64,000 nt of DNA from Rhodobacteraceae bacterium (ex Bugula neritina AB1) (GTDB lineage Bacteria; Pseudomonadota; Alphaproteobacteria; Rhodobacterales; Rhodobacteraceae). Below, piece by piece: positions 8,357 to 17,746 of the stretch. Made by a program: the position numbers and the translations under genes. Under the pieces are notes generated by a model, which did no database searches, was not told the origin of the DNA, and saw nothing but the letters and a program-made list of their open reading frames with translations. How positions within the stretch are numbered: position 1 is the first letter of the stretch; each line of letters opens with the position of its first letter. The DNA is taken from the NCBI GenBank assembly GCA_001730095.1, contig MDLF01000058.1, forward strand, positions 44,061 to 108,060, written 5' to 3'.

Positions 8357-9273
8357 TAGACCGGATCCCAGCTGAAGAACTCTGGCGAAGTGTTGAGCGA
8401 CGCAAAGCTGGACGACAGGCTTGGCATTGCGTGATCCGCAATGGTTTCGGGCGTCCAGCCGTCTGCTGTATGCACACTGCGTTCCAGCCCTGTCGGGTGG
8501 AAGAGATAGACCTCATTCGCGCGCACACCAAAGATCTGCCCTGAGATCTCATGCGCCGCATCGCTAAGCAGGTAAACCGCCAGCGGGGCCACCGACTCGG
8601 GTGTCATCTTTTTCATCCGCTCGATGCGTTTTTGCTGTTCCGGAGTTTCAGACGGTAAATTCGAAAACATCCGTGACCAGGCAAAAGGCGCGATGCAGTT
8701 GGACCGCACGTTGTAGCGCTGCATGTCCAGCGCGATGCTTTTGGACAGGGCCACGATGCCCAGTTTGGCGGCGGCATAATTGGCCTGCCCCAGATTACCG
8801 ATCAGCCCCGTCGTTGATGTCATATGCACCAGTGCCCCGCCTTTTTGATCGCGGAAGAACCCGGCGGCACTGCGCGAGACATTGAACGTGCCCATCAGAT
8901 GCACGTCGATCACCGCCTTGAACGATTCATACGACATCTTGTGAAAGAAGCCATCGCGCAGGATGCCCGCATTGTTGACCACCCCGTCGACGCGCCCGAA
9001 CGCCGCAACCGCGTCGCGGATCATCCCCTGCGCCTCATCCGGTTCAGCCACGCTGCCAGTGTTGACAATAGCCTGTCCGCCCAGTTTGCGGATCTCGGCT
9101 GCTGTCTCTTCTGCGGGTCCGGATGTGCGCCCTGCCCCGTCCAGTTCGGCGCCGATGTCATTCACAACAACATTGGCCCCTCGGGCGCCCAAGGCAATAG
9201 AGATTGCCCGCCCGACACCGCGCGCGCCGCCCGTTACGACAATGGTGCGACCTTCGACATTCGGTTGTTTCAT
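8356..9273 (-). CDS. SDR oxidoreductase, 3-hydroxyacyl-CoA dehydrogenase-like (SDR1)
   Basis: A 305-residue short-chain dehydrogenase beginning MKQPNVEGRTIVVTGGARGVG. The nucleotide motif TGGARGVGRAI, the NNAG motif (VVNNAGILRDG) and the YAAAK active site (NYAAAKLGIVALSK) are present. The insert VNDIGAELDGAG and the extended C-terminus resemble the dehydrogenase unit of MFE-2/17beta-HSD4-type enzymes, which act on 3-hydroxyacyl-CoA. The start at 9273 has a GAGGCAGG ribosome site; an in-frame extension to 9678 crosses the promoter and the divergent gene and is rejected. First gene of a leftward operon. Confidence 0.88.
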   Translation of the reverse strand: MKQPNVEGRTIVVTGGARGVGRAISIALGARGANVVVNDIGAELDGAGRTSGPAEETAAEIRKLGGQAIVNTGSVAEPDEAQGMIRDAVAAFGRVDGVVNNAGILRDGFFHKMSYESFKAVIDVHLMGTFNVSRSAAGFFRDQKGGALVHMTSTTGLIGNLGQANYAAAKLGIVALSKSIALDMQRYNVRSNCIAPFAWSRMFSNLPSETPEQQKRIERMKKMTPESVAPLAVYLLSDAAHEISGQIFGVRANEVYLFHPTGLERSVHTADGWTPETIADHAMPSLSSSFASLNTSPEFFSWDPV

Positions 9274-9320
9274 ACCTGCCTCATTCGACTGACCCCAATT
9301 CTCGTAGCACAAGAATTTTT

Positions 9321-9336
9321 TTTCCCAAAGAGAAAA
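9321..9336. promoter_or_regulatory. putative XRE-cupin operator, site A
   Basis: TTTCCCAAAGAGAAAA lies in an A/T-rich tract between the divergent SDR1 and SDR2 genes. It resembles the sites at 11876, 23036, 29516, 29559, 31775 and 34948. Confidence 0.5.
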
Positions 9337-9391
9337 TTGCTCTTCAAAACTGGTGCGCCCGCGCGTTACAGTATCAGCAAAGGAGATCGCC

Positions 9392-10165
9392 ATGGACTTG
9401 TTCAGCCTCGCAGGAAAAACAGCCCTTGTTACCGGTGCATCGCGCGGGATCGGACGCGCGATTGCCCTGCGCATGGCCGAGGCGGGCGCAACCGTTCTGA
9501 TCAACAGCCGGACGCCAGAGCGGTGCCAGGCCGTTGTTGACGAAATCATAGCCGCCGGCGGGAAAGCCGCAGCGGTTCCATACAACATCTCGAAAGAAGC
9601 CGAAGTGCGGGAACTGGCCGAAAACTGCCTGGCGCAGTTTGGCACCGTCGACATCTTTGTTGGCAACGCAGCGGCCAATCCGCATTACGGCCCCGCGCTT
9701 GAGGCCCCGATGGAGGCCGTCGACAAGATCATCAACACCAACATCAAATCGAACCTGATCCTGTGCAAGGCATTTGTCCCCGGCATGCGGAAAAAGGGCG
9801 ATGGCGTGATCATGCTGATCACCTCGATTGCAGGCGCCCAATCCTCCGAAGGGCTGGCCATCTACGGGATGAGCAAGGCCGCAGAGGCGTCGCTGGTGCG
9901 CAGCCTCGCGACTGAACTGGGGCCGGACAACATCCGCGTCAATGCCATCGCGCCGGGCCTTGTGCGCACCGACTTTGCCAAGGCTTTGTGGGAAGATAAA
10001 GAGCGGCTGAAACGCACCGAAGAGGCCTATCCTCTGCAACGTATCGCCTCCCCCGACGAGATTGCCGGAACCGCCGTGTGGCTGGGTTCACCCGCCGGCG
10101 CTTTCGTCACCGGACAGACTATCACTGTCGACGGCGGCATCACCGTGACCGGGAAACGCGCGTGA
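9392..10165 (+). CDS. SDR family oxidoreductase (SDR2)
   Basis: A 257-residue classical SDR. It has TGASRGIGRAIAL at the cofactor site, GNAAANPHYGP in the NNAG position, a Ser-Tyr-Lys triad in LITSIAG and YGMSKAAEA, and the PGLVRTDFA segment. It probably oxidises or reduces a secondary alcohol or ketone with NAD(P). A start at 9353 is possible, but the ATG at 9392 follows an AGGAG ribosome site. It is divergent from SDR1 with site A between them. Confidence 0.88.
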   Translation: MDLFSLAGKTALVTGASRGIGRAIALRMAEAGATVLINSRTPERCQAVVDEIIAAGGKAAAVPYNISKEAEVRELAENCLAQFGTVDIFVGNAAANPHYGPALEAPMEAVDKIINTNIKSNLILCKAFVPGMRKKGDGVIMLITSIAGAQSSEGLAIYGMSKAAEASLVRSLATELGPDNIRVNAIAPGLVRTDFAKALWEDKERLKRTEEAYPLQRIASPDEIAGTAVWLGSPAGAFVTGQTITVDGGITVTGKRA

Positions 10166-10190
10166 GCGATTGCACCGCCCGGTCAATCGC
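10166..10190. terminator. hairpin between convergent SDR2 and CoA ligase genes
   Basis: GCGATTG and CAATCGC form a 7-bp stem with an 11-nt loop between the two convergent stop regions. There is no long T-run, so a bidirectional terminator role is tentative. Confidence 0.3.
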
Positions 10191-11829
10191 CGGGCCGCAG
10201 CAAAACACCCGAGGGGTCATACTCCCACCCTTTCAACTGTGCGCGCAGGGTTTTCTTGTCGATCTTGCCCGTTGCGGTCTTGGGCAGATCATCGACAAAC
10301 ACAATCGCATCGGGGCACCACCAGCTTTGAACGCGGGGTTTCACAAAGGCGCGCAGGTCAGCCTCGGACAGCGCCGCTTCGGGCTGTTTGCGCACGACCA
10401 GCAAAGGGCGTTCCGACCATTTCGCATGCGGCAGGCCGATTGCCGCGGATTCGATCACCCCAGGGTGAGCGTTGCATTCGCGTTCCAGCACCGCAGAGTT
10501 GATCCACTCCCCGCCCGATTTGATGATGTCCTTCAGACGGTCCTGCACCCGCACCCGACCATGGGTGTCGATCGAAACCACATCGCCGGTGCGAAAGCGA
10601 CCCTGCGGAGTGAAAGCGACCGCATTTGCATCCGGGTTGCGGAAGTAAGACCCGATCACCAGATGCCCCTTCAATGTAAGCTCTCCGGTTGATTGACCGT
10701 CGCGCGGCACCTCTTGTCCGGCGTCGTCCTCGACCTTCAGATCCATCCCAAAAATCGGCCGTTGCGCGGCATAGAGGTCCAGCCGGTCATCAGGCGAGCC
10801 TGCATCAAAATCCGGCCCATCACTGCCCAGGGCCAACCCGGCGGTGGTTTCGGTCATGCCATAGCCGGTCTCGGGCTGGATGCCGAACTCGTCGATCAGG
10901 GCCTGCAACAGGCTGCGCGGCACCGCACCGCCGCCAAAGCCGATGTTGCGCAAGCTGCCCGGCCCGCGCCCCTGAGCGCGCATTTGCTCCACCAGCCCCA
11001 GCCAGATCGTTGGCACGCCAAAACCGCAGGTCACCCCTTCGGCGTCGATCACCCGTAACAGGCTCTCCCCGTCCATATTCGGCCCGGGCAGCACGATTTT
11101 GCTGCCCGACAGCATGGCCTGAAACGGCTTACTCCAGCCATTAACGTGGAACATGGGCACGCACATCAGCGCCGAGGCCTGCGTGCCAAGCGCCAGCTTT
11201 CCGGTCGCCAGCCCGGCCAGTGTGTAAAGCATGGTCGAGCGGTGCGAGTAGACAACCCCCTTGGGCTCCCCCGTGGTGCCAGAGGTATAACACATCGACG
11301 AGCCGCTGGTTTCCGGCACCTCAACCCACTCCGTCAACGGGGCGGTCGCGCTCGACTGTGCGTCCCAATCGGCGTCAAGCGTGATGATCTGTTCCAGCCT
11401 GGGACATTGCGCCGCCAGCCTTTCCACCCGCGCGCGCTGGCTGGGGTCGACCAAAGCAATCCGGTTTTCCGCGTGGTTGAGGATATAGACGATCTGTTCG
11501 TCCGAATAACGCGGGTTGATCGTATGCAGCACCGCGCCAAGGCCCGGAACCGAGAAGTAGAGTTCCAGATGCCGTCGATTGGTCCAGGCCAGAGTCGCGA
11601 CACGCTCCCCCTTCTCCACCTTCAACGCCTGCCGCATATAGGCTGCTTGCCGCAGGCACCGGTCGCGAAAATGTGCAAAACTCATACGCTCGGCCCGGTG
11701 ATCTGCATCGTAGGACACGATCTCCTGATACCCGAAGGCACGCGCGCCATAATCCAGCAACTGCCCCATCGATAGCGGTATGAACATCATAGTGGAAGCG
11801 GCGGCCTCGGCCCTAGAACGGTCCTGCAT
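10183..11829 (-). CDS. AMP-forming acyl-CoA ligase
   Basis: A 548-residue ANL-superfamily ligase (fatty-acyl or aryl acid:CoA). Motifs in order: the phosphate loop YTSGTTGEPKG, PMFHVNGW, YGMTET, the FRTGDVV hinge, and C-terminal KTATGKIDKKTLR with the adenylation Lys. It resembles medium-chain and DmdB-type ligases. It probably activates the pathway substrate before beta-oxidation. The start at 11829 (MQDRSRAEA) follows a GAGGAA ribosome site; later Met codons at MMFIPLSMG are alternatives. It is divergent from the hydratase-dehydrogenase gene with site B between them. Confidence 0.88.
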   Translation of the reverse strand: MQDRSRAEAAASTMMFIPLSMGQLLDYGARAFGYQEIVSYDADHRAERMSFAHFRDRCLRQAAYMRQALKVEKGERVATLAWTNRRHLELYFSVPGLGAVLHTINPRYSDEQIVYILNHAENRIALVDPSQRARVERLAAQCPRLEQIITLDADWDAQSSATAPLTEWVEVPETSGSSMCYTSGTTGEPKGVVYSHRSTMLYTLAGLATGKLALGTQASALMCVPMFHVNGWSKPFQAMLSGSKIVLPGPNMDGESLLRVIDAEGVTCGFGVPTIWLGLVEQMRAQGRGPGSLRNIGFGGGAVPRSLLQALIDEFGIQPETGYGMTETTAGLALGSDGPDFDAGSPDDRLDLYAAQRPIFGMDLKVEDDAGQEVPRDGQSTGELTLKGHLVIGSYFRNPDANAVAFTPQGRFRTGDVVSIDTHGRVRVQDRLKDIIKSGGEWINSAVLERECNAHPGVIESAAIGLPHAKWSERPLLVVRKQPEAALSEADLRAFVKPRVQSWWCPDAIVFVDDLPKTATGKIDKKTLRAQLKGWEYDPSGVLLRPGD

Positions 11830-11875
11830 AGCAAAATTCCTCAGCTCTTCTTGGATTTTGGTAGTACAAGGCAAT

Positions 11876-11891
11876 TTTCTTTACAAGAAAC
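11876..11891. promoter_or_regulatory. putative XRE-cupin operator, site B
   Basis: TTTCTTTACAAGAAAC, directly followed by a second small palindrome (AAGAAACTTTTCTT), lies in the divergent promoter of the CoA ligase and hydratase-dehydrogenase genes. It matches the complement of site D1 at most positions. Confidence 0.5.
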
Positions 11892-11925
11892 TTTTCTTGC
11901 AATATACGAACATTCGGAGGTGCCG

Positions 11926-14037
11926 ATGTCCCAAAAAAACCCGCAGGCTCAGCTTGAGTTGACCGAATCCATCGCTGTTATTCAATTCCAAAATGCGCCG
12001 ATGAATGCGATGTCTCCGGGCCTGCCCGGGGCGATCCTGCAGCAATTGCGCGCCGCGCAAGATGCCGGGGCCAAGGCGGTTCTGCTGGTGCCCGGCGGCT
12101 CTGGGGTGATGGCTGGGGCCGATATCTCGATGCAAGGGAAGGACTGGCCCGCGGACGAGCCGTTGATGTCGGACCTGATCCGCACATTGGATGATTGTGC
12201 CGTGCCAACCGCCATCCTGCTGCGCAAAAGCGCCTTGGGGGGCGGGTTGGAAATTGCCATGGCCTGCCGCTGGCGATTTGCCACTGCCGGCACGAAACTG
12301 GGCCAGCCCGAGGTCAATCTGGGCATTCCCCCCGGAGCAGGCGGCACCCAACGCCTGCCGCGCATCGTGGGCATTCAGCACGCCTTGGACATCTGCATTA
12401 CAGGTCGCCCGATTGATGCGACCAAGGCCCAGTCCCTTGGCCTGATCGACGCCTTGGTGCCTGCTGAAACTGCGCAAGAGGCGTGCCTGTCGTTCCTGCG
12501 CGACGCACTGAAGGCGGGCCAGATCCCCGCACCGGCCGGCGCACGGCAGATCCCGGAGGTCGACGAAAGCGTTTTTGAGACCGCCCTGGCTCAGGCCACC
12601 AAACGCCGTCGGGGCGAAACCGCGCCAACGGCCATCATTAACGCCATCCGCGCTGCCGCTCAGCTGCCGCTCAGCGAAGGGCTGGCACAGGAACGAAAAC
12701 TCTATCTTGATTGCGTGGCTTCGGATCAGGCCGCTGCCATGCGGCATGTGTTCTTTGCCGAACGCGCCGCCCTCAAAGGGCACACCAGCAAGGAGGCGCA
12801 GGCGCGCCCCATCACCAAGATCGCCGTTGTCGGTGCAGGCACCATGGGCAGTGGCATTGCCATTGCCTTTATGATGGCCGGTCTCCACGTACATCTGGCC
12901 GAGCGTTCAGGCGAAGCATTGCAAGCCGGGCTGGACCGCATCCGCGCCTTTTTCGATGGCCGCGTCAAAGCCGGCCGGATGAAGGACACAGCCGCCAGGG
13001 ACATGCTGGCCAGGCTGAGCAGCAAAGCTGCGCTGGATGACCTGCCCCCCGTCGATCTGGTGGTCGAGGCGGTGTTCGAGGAGATGGCAGTCAAGAAATC
13101 GGTGTTTGCCACCCTGGCCCAGGCCACCGCACCGGGCACCATCCTGGCCACCAATACCTCTTATCTGGATGTGGATGAGATTGCCGCCGCTGTCCCGGAC
13201 CGGGTGAGCGACGTTCTGGGCATGCATTTTTTCAGCCCTGCCAACATCATGCCCCTGCTGGAGATCGTGCGGGGCCGCGACACCGCTGATGACACGCTGG
13301 CCACGGTCCTGGCCCTGTCGAAAACCATCGGCAAGACGGGGGTTGTATCGGGTGTCTGCCACGGATTCATCGCCAACCGCAGCTTTTCCAAATACCTGCG
13401 CGAGGCCGAGTTCCTGTTGCAAGAGGGCGCAACACCCGCGCAGGTCGATGCAGCGATCCGCGCCTTTGGTCTGCCCATGGGCCCCTTTGCCGTGCGTGAT
13501 CTGGCGGGGCTGGACATCGGTTGGGCGATGCGCAAATCCACCGCCCATCTGCGCAACGCCAATGAACGCTACAGCACCGTGGGCGATGCGATCTGCGAGC
13601 GGGGCTGGTTCGGGCAGAAGACAGGCCGCGGGTTCTTTAACTATGCCGAAGACAAACGCCGCGGTGCCGAAGACCCCGAGGTGCTGAACATCATCCGTGA
13701 AACAGGGGCCGCAGCGGGGATTACCCCACGCCAGATTTCGGATCAGGAAATCGTCGACCGCTGCCTGCTGGCGGTGGTGAACGAAGGCGCAAAAATCCTG
13801 CAAGAGGGGATCGCGCGGCGTGCCTCGGATTTCGATCTGGCCTGGATCAACGGCTATGGCTTTCCGAAATGGCGCGGCGGTCCACTGTTCTGGGCCGAGC
13901 AAACCGGGTTGCAAAAAGTTCTGGCACGGATCGGCTCCTTTCACGGCGATCACGATTTCTGGGAACCCGCCGCACTGCTGCAAGAGCTGGCCGCAGACGG
14001 AAAAACCTTTGCCCAGCATACAGGAGCACCGACATGA
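11926..14037 (+). CDS. fused enoyl-CoA hydratase / 3-hydroxyacyl-CoA dehydrogenase
   Basis: A 703-residue FadJ/FadB-type bifunctional beta-oxidation enzyme. The N-terminal crotonase domain (about 1-280) has the oxyanion loop [12 protein letters not shown] and the catalytic Glu region [20 protein letters not shown]. The dehydrogenase domain starts near 300 with [14 protein letters not shown], contains [17 protein letters not shown], and has a duplicated C-terminal helical domain. It would hydrate enoyl-CoA and oxidise the hydroxyacyl-CoA with NAD. The ATG at 11926 has a CGGAGG ribosome site. Its TGA overlaps the thiolase ATG. Confidence 0.93.
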   Translation: MSQKNPQAQLELTESIAVIQFQNAPMNAMSPGLPGAILQQLRAAQDAGAKAVLLVPGGSGVMAGADISMQGKDWPADEPLMSDLIRTLDDCAVPTAILLRKSALGGGLEIAMACRWRFATAGTKLGQPEVNLGIPPGAGGTQRLPRIVGIQHALDICITGRPIDATKAQSLGLIDALVPAETAQEACLSFLRDALKAGQIPAPAGARQIPEVDESVFETALAQATKRRRGETAPTAIINAIRAAAQLPLSEGLAQERKLYLDCVASDQAAAMRHVFFAERAALKGHTSKEAQARPITKIAVVGAGTMGSGIAIAFMMAGLHVHLAERSGEALQAGLDRIRAFFDGRVKAGRMKDTAARDMLARLSSKAALDDLPPVDLVVEAVFEEMAVKKSVFATLAQATAPGTILATNTSYLDVDEIAAAVPDRVSDVLGMHFFSPANIMPLLEIVRGRDTADDTLATVLALSKTIGKTGVVSGVCHGFIANRSFSKYLREAEFLLQEGATPAQVDAAIRAFGLPMGPFAVRDLAGLDIGWAMRKSTAHLRNANERYSTVGDAICERGWFGQKTGRGFFNYAEDKRRGAEDPEVLNIIRETGAAAGITPRQISDQEIVDRCLLAVVNEGAKILQEGIARRASDFDLAWINGYGFPKWRGGPLFWAEQTGLQKVLARIGSFHGDHDFWEPAALLQELAADGKTFAQHTGAPT

Positions 14038-15221
14038 GCCAACGTCAGGCTGTCATCGTTTCGACCGCGCGCACGCCGATTGCCAAGGCAGGGCGCGGTG
14101 CGTTCAACATCACTCACCCAGCCGAACTGGGCGGCCATGCGATTGAACACGCCGTGAAACGCGCAGGCCTTGATCCCGCCCGCGTCGAAGATGTCGTGAT
14201 GGGGTGCGGGATGCCCGAGGGCAAGCAAGGCTTCAACATCGCCCGCATGTCGGGCCTGCGGGGCGGTGTGCCGGTGAACGCGGGCGGGCTGGTGATCTCG
14301 CGCCATTGTTCGTCGGGGCTGCAAGCAATCACCTTTGCCGCGCAGCAGATCGTCATGGAAGGCGCGCCGGCCATGGTGGCGGGCGGGGTGGAACATATCT
14401 CTCTGGTGATGGGCCAGCGTTCGCCTGGCGCACAGGACAACGACTGGCTTCAGGCCAACAAACCCGACCTCTTCATGCCGATGCTGGACACTGCCGAAGT
14501 GGTGGCCAAACGCTATGGCGTTTCGCGCGAGGTGCAGGATGAATACGCCCTGCAAAGCCAGAACCGCACCGCCGCCGCGCAAGAGGCCGGGGCTTTTGAC
14601 GATGAGATCGTGCCCCTGGCAACAACCAAACAGGTGGTGGATCGCGAAACCGGGGAAACCTCGCTCCAGGAGGTGACGCTGACCAAGGACGAAGGCAACC
14701 GCCCGGGCACCAAGCTGGAAAACCTCGCCTCTCTCAAACCTATCAAGGGCGCGGGCCACACCGTGACCGCAGGCAATGCCAGCCAGCTCTCGGACGGGGC
14801 ATCGGCCTGCGTGCTGATGGAAGCAGGCGAGGCCGAAAAAGCCGGGCTGGAGCCTCTGGGTGCCTATCGCGGCATGGTCGTCGCGGGGCTGGAGCCAGAT
14901 GAAATGGGCATCGGCCCGGTCTATGCCATCCCGCGCCTGCTGGAACGGCACAACCTGACCATCGATGACATCGACTTGTGGGAATTGAACGAGGCCTTTG
15001 CCGTTCAGACTGTCTATTGCCGCGACCGTTTGGGCATCCCGAATGAACGGCTGAACGTCAACGGCGGCGCCATTTCCGTGGGCCACCCTTTTGGCATGAG
15101 CGGCGCGCGTCTGACCGGCCATGCCCTGATCGAGGGCCGCCGCCGCAAGGCAAAATATGCCGTCGTGACCATGTGCATTGCCGGTGGTCAGGGTGCCGCT
15201 GCCTTGTTCGAAATTTTCTGA
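14034..15221 (+). CDS. acetyl-CoA C-acyltransferase (thiolase)
   Basis: A 395-residue thiolase. The nucleophile Cys is in [11 protein letters not shown], the His in [17 protein letters not shown], and the second Cys in [13 protein letters not shown]. It cleaves 3-oxoacyl-CoA to acetyl-CoA and a shortened acyl-CoA. The ATGA overlap with the upstream hydratase-dehydrogenase gives a FadBA-like coupled pair. An upstream in-frame start lies inside that gene and is rejected. Confidence 0.94.
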   Translation: MSQRQAVIVSTARTPIAKAGRGAFNITHPAELGGHAIEHAVKRAGLDPARVEDVVMGCGMPEGKQGFNIARMSGLRGGVPVNAGGLVISRHCSSGLQAITFAAQQIVMEGAPAMVAGGVEHISLVMGQRSPGAQDNDWLQANKPDLFMPMLDTAEVVAKRYGVSREVQDEYALQSQNRTAAAQEAGAFDDEIVPLATTKQVVDRETGETSLQEVTLTKDEGNRPGTKLENLASLKPIKGAGHTVTAGNASQLSDGASACVLMEAGEAEKAGLEPLGAYRGMVVAGLEPDEMGIGPVYAIPRLLERHNLTIDDIDLWELNEAFAVQTVYCRDRLGIPNERLNVNGGAISVGHPFGMSGARLTGHALIEGRRRKAKYAVVTMCIAGGQGAAALFEIF

Positions 15222-15256
15222 CCCCGATTTGACCCAGATTTGACCCGGAGCGCGCG

Positions 15257-17047
15257 ATGACCAGCATCCTCGATCGCAAGACCATCGATTTCATTCTGTT
15301 CGATATGCTCTCAGTCGAACAGCAATGCGGTGCAGGACGGTATCAGGATCACGACAGACAGTCGCTTGATGCCGTCCTGGATCTCGCTCAGAAGCTATCC
15401 GAGGATGAGCTCTGGCCACATGCCGCCCTGTCCGACACCCGCGAGCCGCAGCTTGTTGAGGGTCAGGCACGCATTCTGCCCGAAGCAAAAGACGCATTGG
15501 CCAAACTGCGCGAGGCCGGGTTCTTTGCCGCGCATGCGGATTACGAGCTTGGCGGGATGCAACTGCCAGTCAGCGTCAATCACGCCTGCAACGGCATGAT
15601 GAAGGGCGCCAATGTCAGTACCCACGCCTATATGTCGCTGACGCGCGCCGCCGGGAACCTGCTGAAGGCGCACGGAACCGACTGGCAAAAATGGGTCTAT
15701 ATGGAACCGATGCTCGAGGGCCGGTTCTTTGGCACCATGTGCCTGTCGGAACCCGATGCGGGCTCGTCGCTGGCCGATATCCGCACCCGGGCCAAAAACA
15801 TGGGCGACGGCACCTATCATTTGACCGGATCCAAGATGTGGATCAGCGGCGGCGATCAGGATGTGTCAGAAAACATCGTGCATCTGGTGCTGGCCCGCCT
15901 GCCCGATGCCCCGCCGGGTGTACGCGGGATTTCCCTGTTTGCGGTGCCCAAATATCTGGTCAACGAAGACGGCTCACTGGGCGCGCGCAACGGGGTCGTG
16001 ACGGCGGGCCTCAACCACAAGATGGGCTATCGCGGCACCACCAACTGTCTGCTCAGCCTGGGCGATCCGGCCCCGGCCATTGGCACGCTGGTGGGTAAAG
16101 AGAACCACGGGCTGGCCACCATGTTCCACATGATGAACGAGGCGCGGATCGGTGTTGGCATCGGGGCGGCCATGCTGGGCTCGGTGGGCTACCGCTATTC
16201 GCTGAACTACGCGCAGGAGCGCCGTCAGGGGCGCACCCTGTCCAACCGCGATCCGCTCTCAAAGCCGGTACTGCTGATTGAACATGCCGACGTGCGCCGG
16301 ATGTTACTGCGGCAAAAGGCGCTGTCCGAGGGGGCGATCGCCCTGTGTCTCTATGCGGGCGATCTGGTCGACCGCAGCATCCTGACCGATGATCCGGCAG
16401 AGAAGGAACGCCTTGCCGCGCTGCTTGATCTGCTGACGCCTGTGGTCAAGTCCTGGCCGTCCGAGTTCGGGCTGGACGCCAACCGCGAGGCGATTCAGAT
16501 TCTGGGCGGCTATGGCTATACCCGGGAATTCCCGGTTGAACGGCTTTACCGTGACAACCGGCTGAACATGATCCACGAGGGTACCAATGGCATTCAGGCC
16601 CTCGACCTTCTGGGTCGCAAGATCATCGGCAACGGGATGAAGTCCCTCGACATCTTCCGCCAGGAGGTCGCGACCACCCTGGCCGAAGCACGTGATCAAG
16701 ACGCGCTGAAACCCCATTGCGCACGTCTGGAGCAAATGCTGTCAGACTTGACCAAAACCGCCGAGTCGGTGGCTGAGACGATGCAATCGGCCTCCAAGGA
16801 TCAGGCCTTGGCCCATGCAAGCGCCTATCTGAATGCCTTTGGTCATTTCGTGGTGGCCTGGCTGTGGGTGCGCATGGCCAGCACAGCCGCCCTCCAACCC
16901 GCAAGCAGGGACGAGGCGTTCCTGACCGGCAAGAAAACCGCCTGTGCGTTCTTCTTGCAGCATGAACTGCCGCAGGCGCAGGCCTGGCTGGAGATTGCGG
17001 GCGCTGACACCAGCCTGCTGGCCAATGCCACCGCCGAAGTGTTCTAG
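15257..17047 (+). CDS. acyl-CoA dehydrogenase, DmdC/FadE5-like
   Basis: A 596-residue, long-form acyl-CoA dehydrogenase with FAD motifs GTMCLSEPDAGS and TGSKMWISGGDQD. The catalytic Glu is in NMIHEGTNGIQALDLLGRK, and there is a C-terminal extension of about 130 residues, as in DmdC (3-methylmercaptopropionyl-CoA dehydrogenase). The DmdC name fits the subfamily but not necessarily the substrate, because no DMSP demethylase is nearby. It is the third gene of the rightward beta-oxidation operon, 35 bp after the thiolase. Confidence 0.9.
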   Translation: MTSILDRKTIDFILFDMLSVEQQCGAGRYQDHDRQSLDAVLDLAQKLSEDELWPHAALSDTREPQLVEGQARILPEAKDALAKLREAGFFAAHADYELGGMQLPVSVNHACNGMMKGANVSTHAYMSLTRAAGNLLKAHGTDWQKWVYMEPMLEGRFFGTMCLSEPDAGSSLADIRTRAKNMGDGTYHLTGSKMWISGGDQDVSENIVHLVLARLPDAPPGVRGISLFAVPKYLVNEDGSLGARNGVVTAGLNHKMGYRGTTNCLLSLGDPAPAIGTLVGKENHGLATMFHMMNEARIGVGIGAAMLGSVGYRYSLNYAQERRQGRTLSNRDPLSKPVLLIEHADVRRMLLRQKALSEGAIALCLYAGDLVDRSILTDDPAEKERLAALLDLLTPVVKSWPSEFGLDANREAIQILGGYGYTREFPVERLYRDNRLNMIHEGTNGIQALDLLGRKIIGNGMKSLDIFRQEVATTLAEARDQDALKPHCARLEQMLSDLTKTAESVAETMQSASKDQALAHASAYLNAFGHFVVAWLWVRMASTAALQPASRDEAFLTGKKTACAFFLQHELPQAQAWLEIAGADTSLLANATAEVF

Positions 17048-17050
17048 CGC

Positions 17051-17338
17051 TCAGGGCACCAGCACGTTCTGCTGAAACACCGGCAGGCCCGCGGCGGTGG
17101 CCAGGGCCTGGTTCACCTGTTCCAGGGGATAGCTGTGCGACTGGATGCGCGACAGGTCCAACTGGCCGCTTGCGATCATCTCGACCACCCGGCCCGGCGC
17201 ATCACGGTCGAACCAGAACGACCCGACCAGCGTGATCCCGCGCAGCACCAACCCGCCAGCCTGCGGCGGCACGGCTTCACGACCTTCGATTGTCAGTTGG
17301 CCGGCCTCAAACCCCGTTTGGGCATATTTGATGATCAC
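17051..17338 (-). pseudogene. zinc-dependent alcohol dehydrogenase, C-terminal fragment
   Basis: The 95 codons match only the C-terminal quarter of a medium-chain dehydrogenase (ITLVGSFWFDRDAPGRVVEMIASG, then SYPLEQVNQAL). The zinc site and the Rossmann fold are absent. The frame begins with GTG after AAGGAAT and directly follows the SnoaL-like gene. It is probably a deletion remnant. Confidence 0.7.
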
Positions 17339-17356
17339 ATTCCTTGTCAGGCGAAG

Positions 17357-17746
17357 CTAGGCGTCATCCAGCCGGAACCCCGACCCCTTGCAATAGGCTG
17401 ATTTGCTGGCGATCTTGTCGCCCTCGAAAACCAGCAGGTCCAACCCCCGCATCACCTTGCGCTGGCCTTCGATATCCATGGCCAGCGACCAGCTGGTCAT
17501 GACCTTGTTCTGATCCGGATCGGCAAAATAATCCTCTCCCGCGAACGCGATCTGCCCGCGTGCGCCCGACAGCAGCGGCGCAAAGGAAGCGCGGATGTCA
17601 TCCAGCCCGCGAAACACATTGCCCAACCCGTCATCATAGACGGCATCAGCGGTGAAAAAGCGCATGACTGCGTCCAGATCGTGACGGTTGAACGCCTCGA
17701 CAAATCCTTTGGTCAGCTCCTGCAGCTGTGTTGCACGTTGCATCAT
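17357..17746 (-). CDS. SnoaL/NTF2-like protein
   Basis: A 129-residue cone-fold protein (MMQRATQLQELTKGFVEAFNRHDLDAVMRFF begins with the typical first helices, in two segments). The fold serves as ketosteroid isomerase, dehydratase (BaiE) or ring-opening cyclase. Tyr and Asp in DAVYDDGLG and the Asp-rich strand could be catalytic, but this cannot be settled by eye. The ATG at 17746 overlaps the TGA of the TMADH-like gene (ATGA), so the two products may act together. Confidence 0.75.
   Translation of the reverse strand: MMQRATQLQELTKGFVEAFNRHDLDAVMRFFTADAVYDDGLGNVFRGLDDIRASFAPLLSGARGQIAFAGEDYFADPDQNKVMTSWSLAMDIEGQRKVMRGLDLLVFEGDKIASKSAYCKGSGFRLDDA

Noticed and set aside
8356..9678. Extended 440-codon version of SDR1
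   Set aside because: The extra N-terminus crosses the divergent promoter and overlaps SDR2; the ATG at 9273 has a ribosome site and begins the SDR fold.
15257..17047. Calling the beta-oxidation operon a DMSP (dmdBCD) pathway
   Set aside because: The dehydrogenase is DmdC-like, but there is no DmdA demethylase and the fused hydratase-dehydrogenase and thiolase are not part of that pathway.
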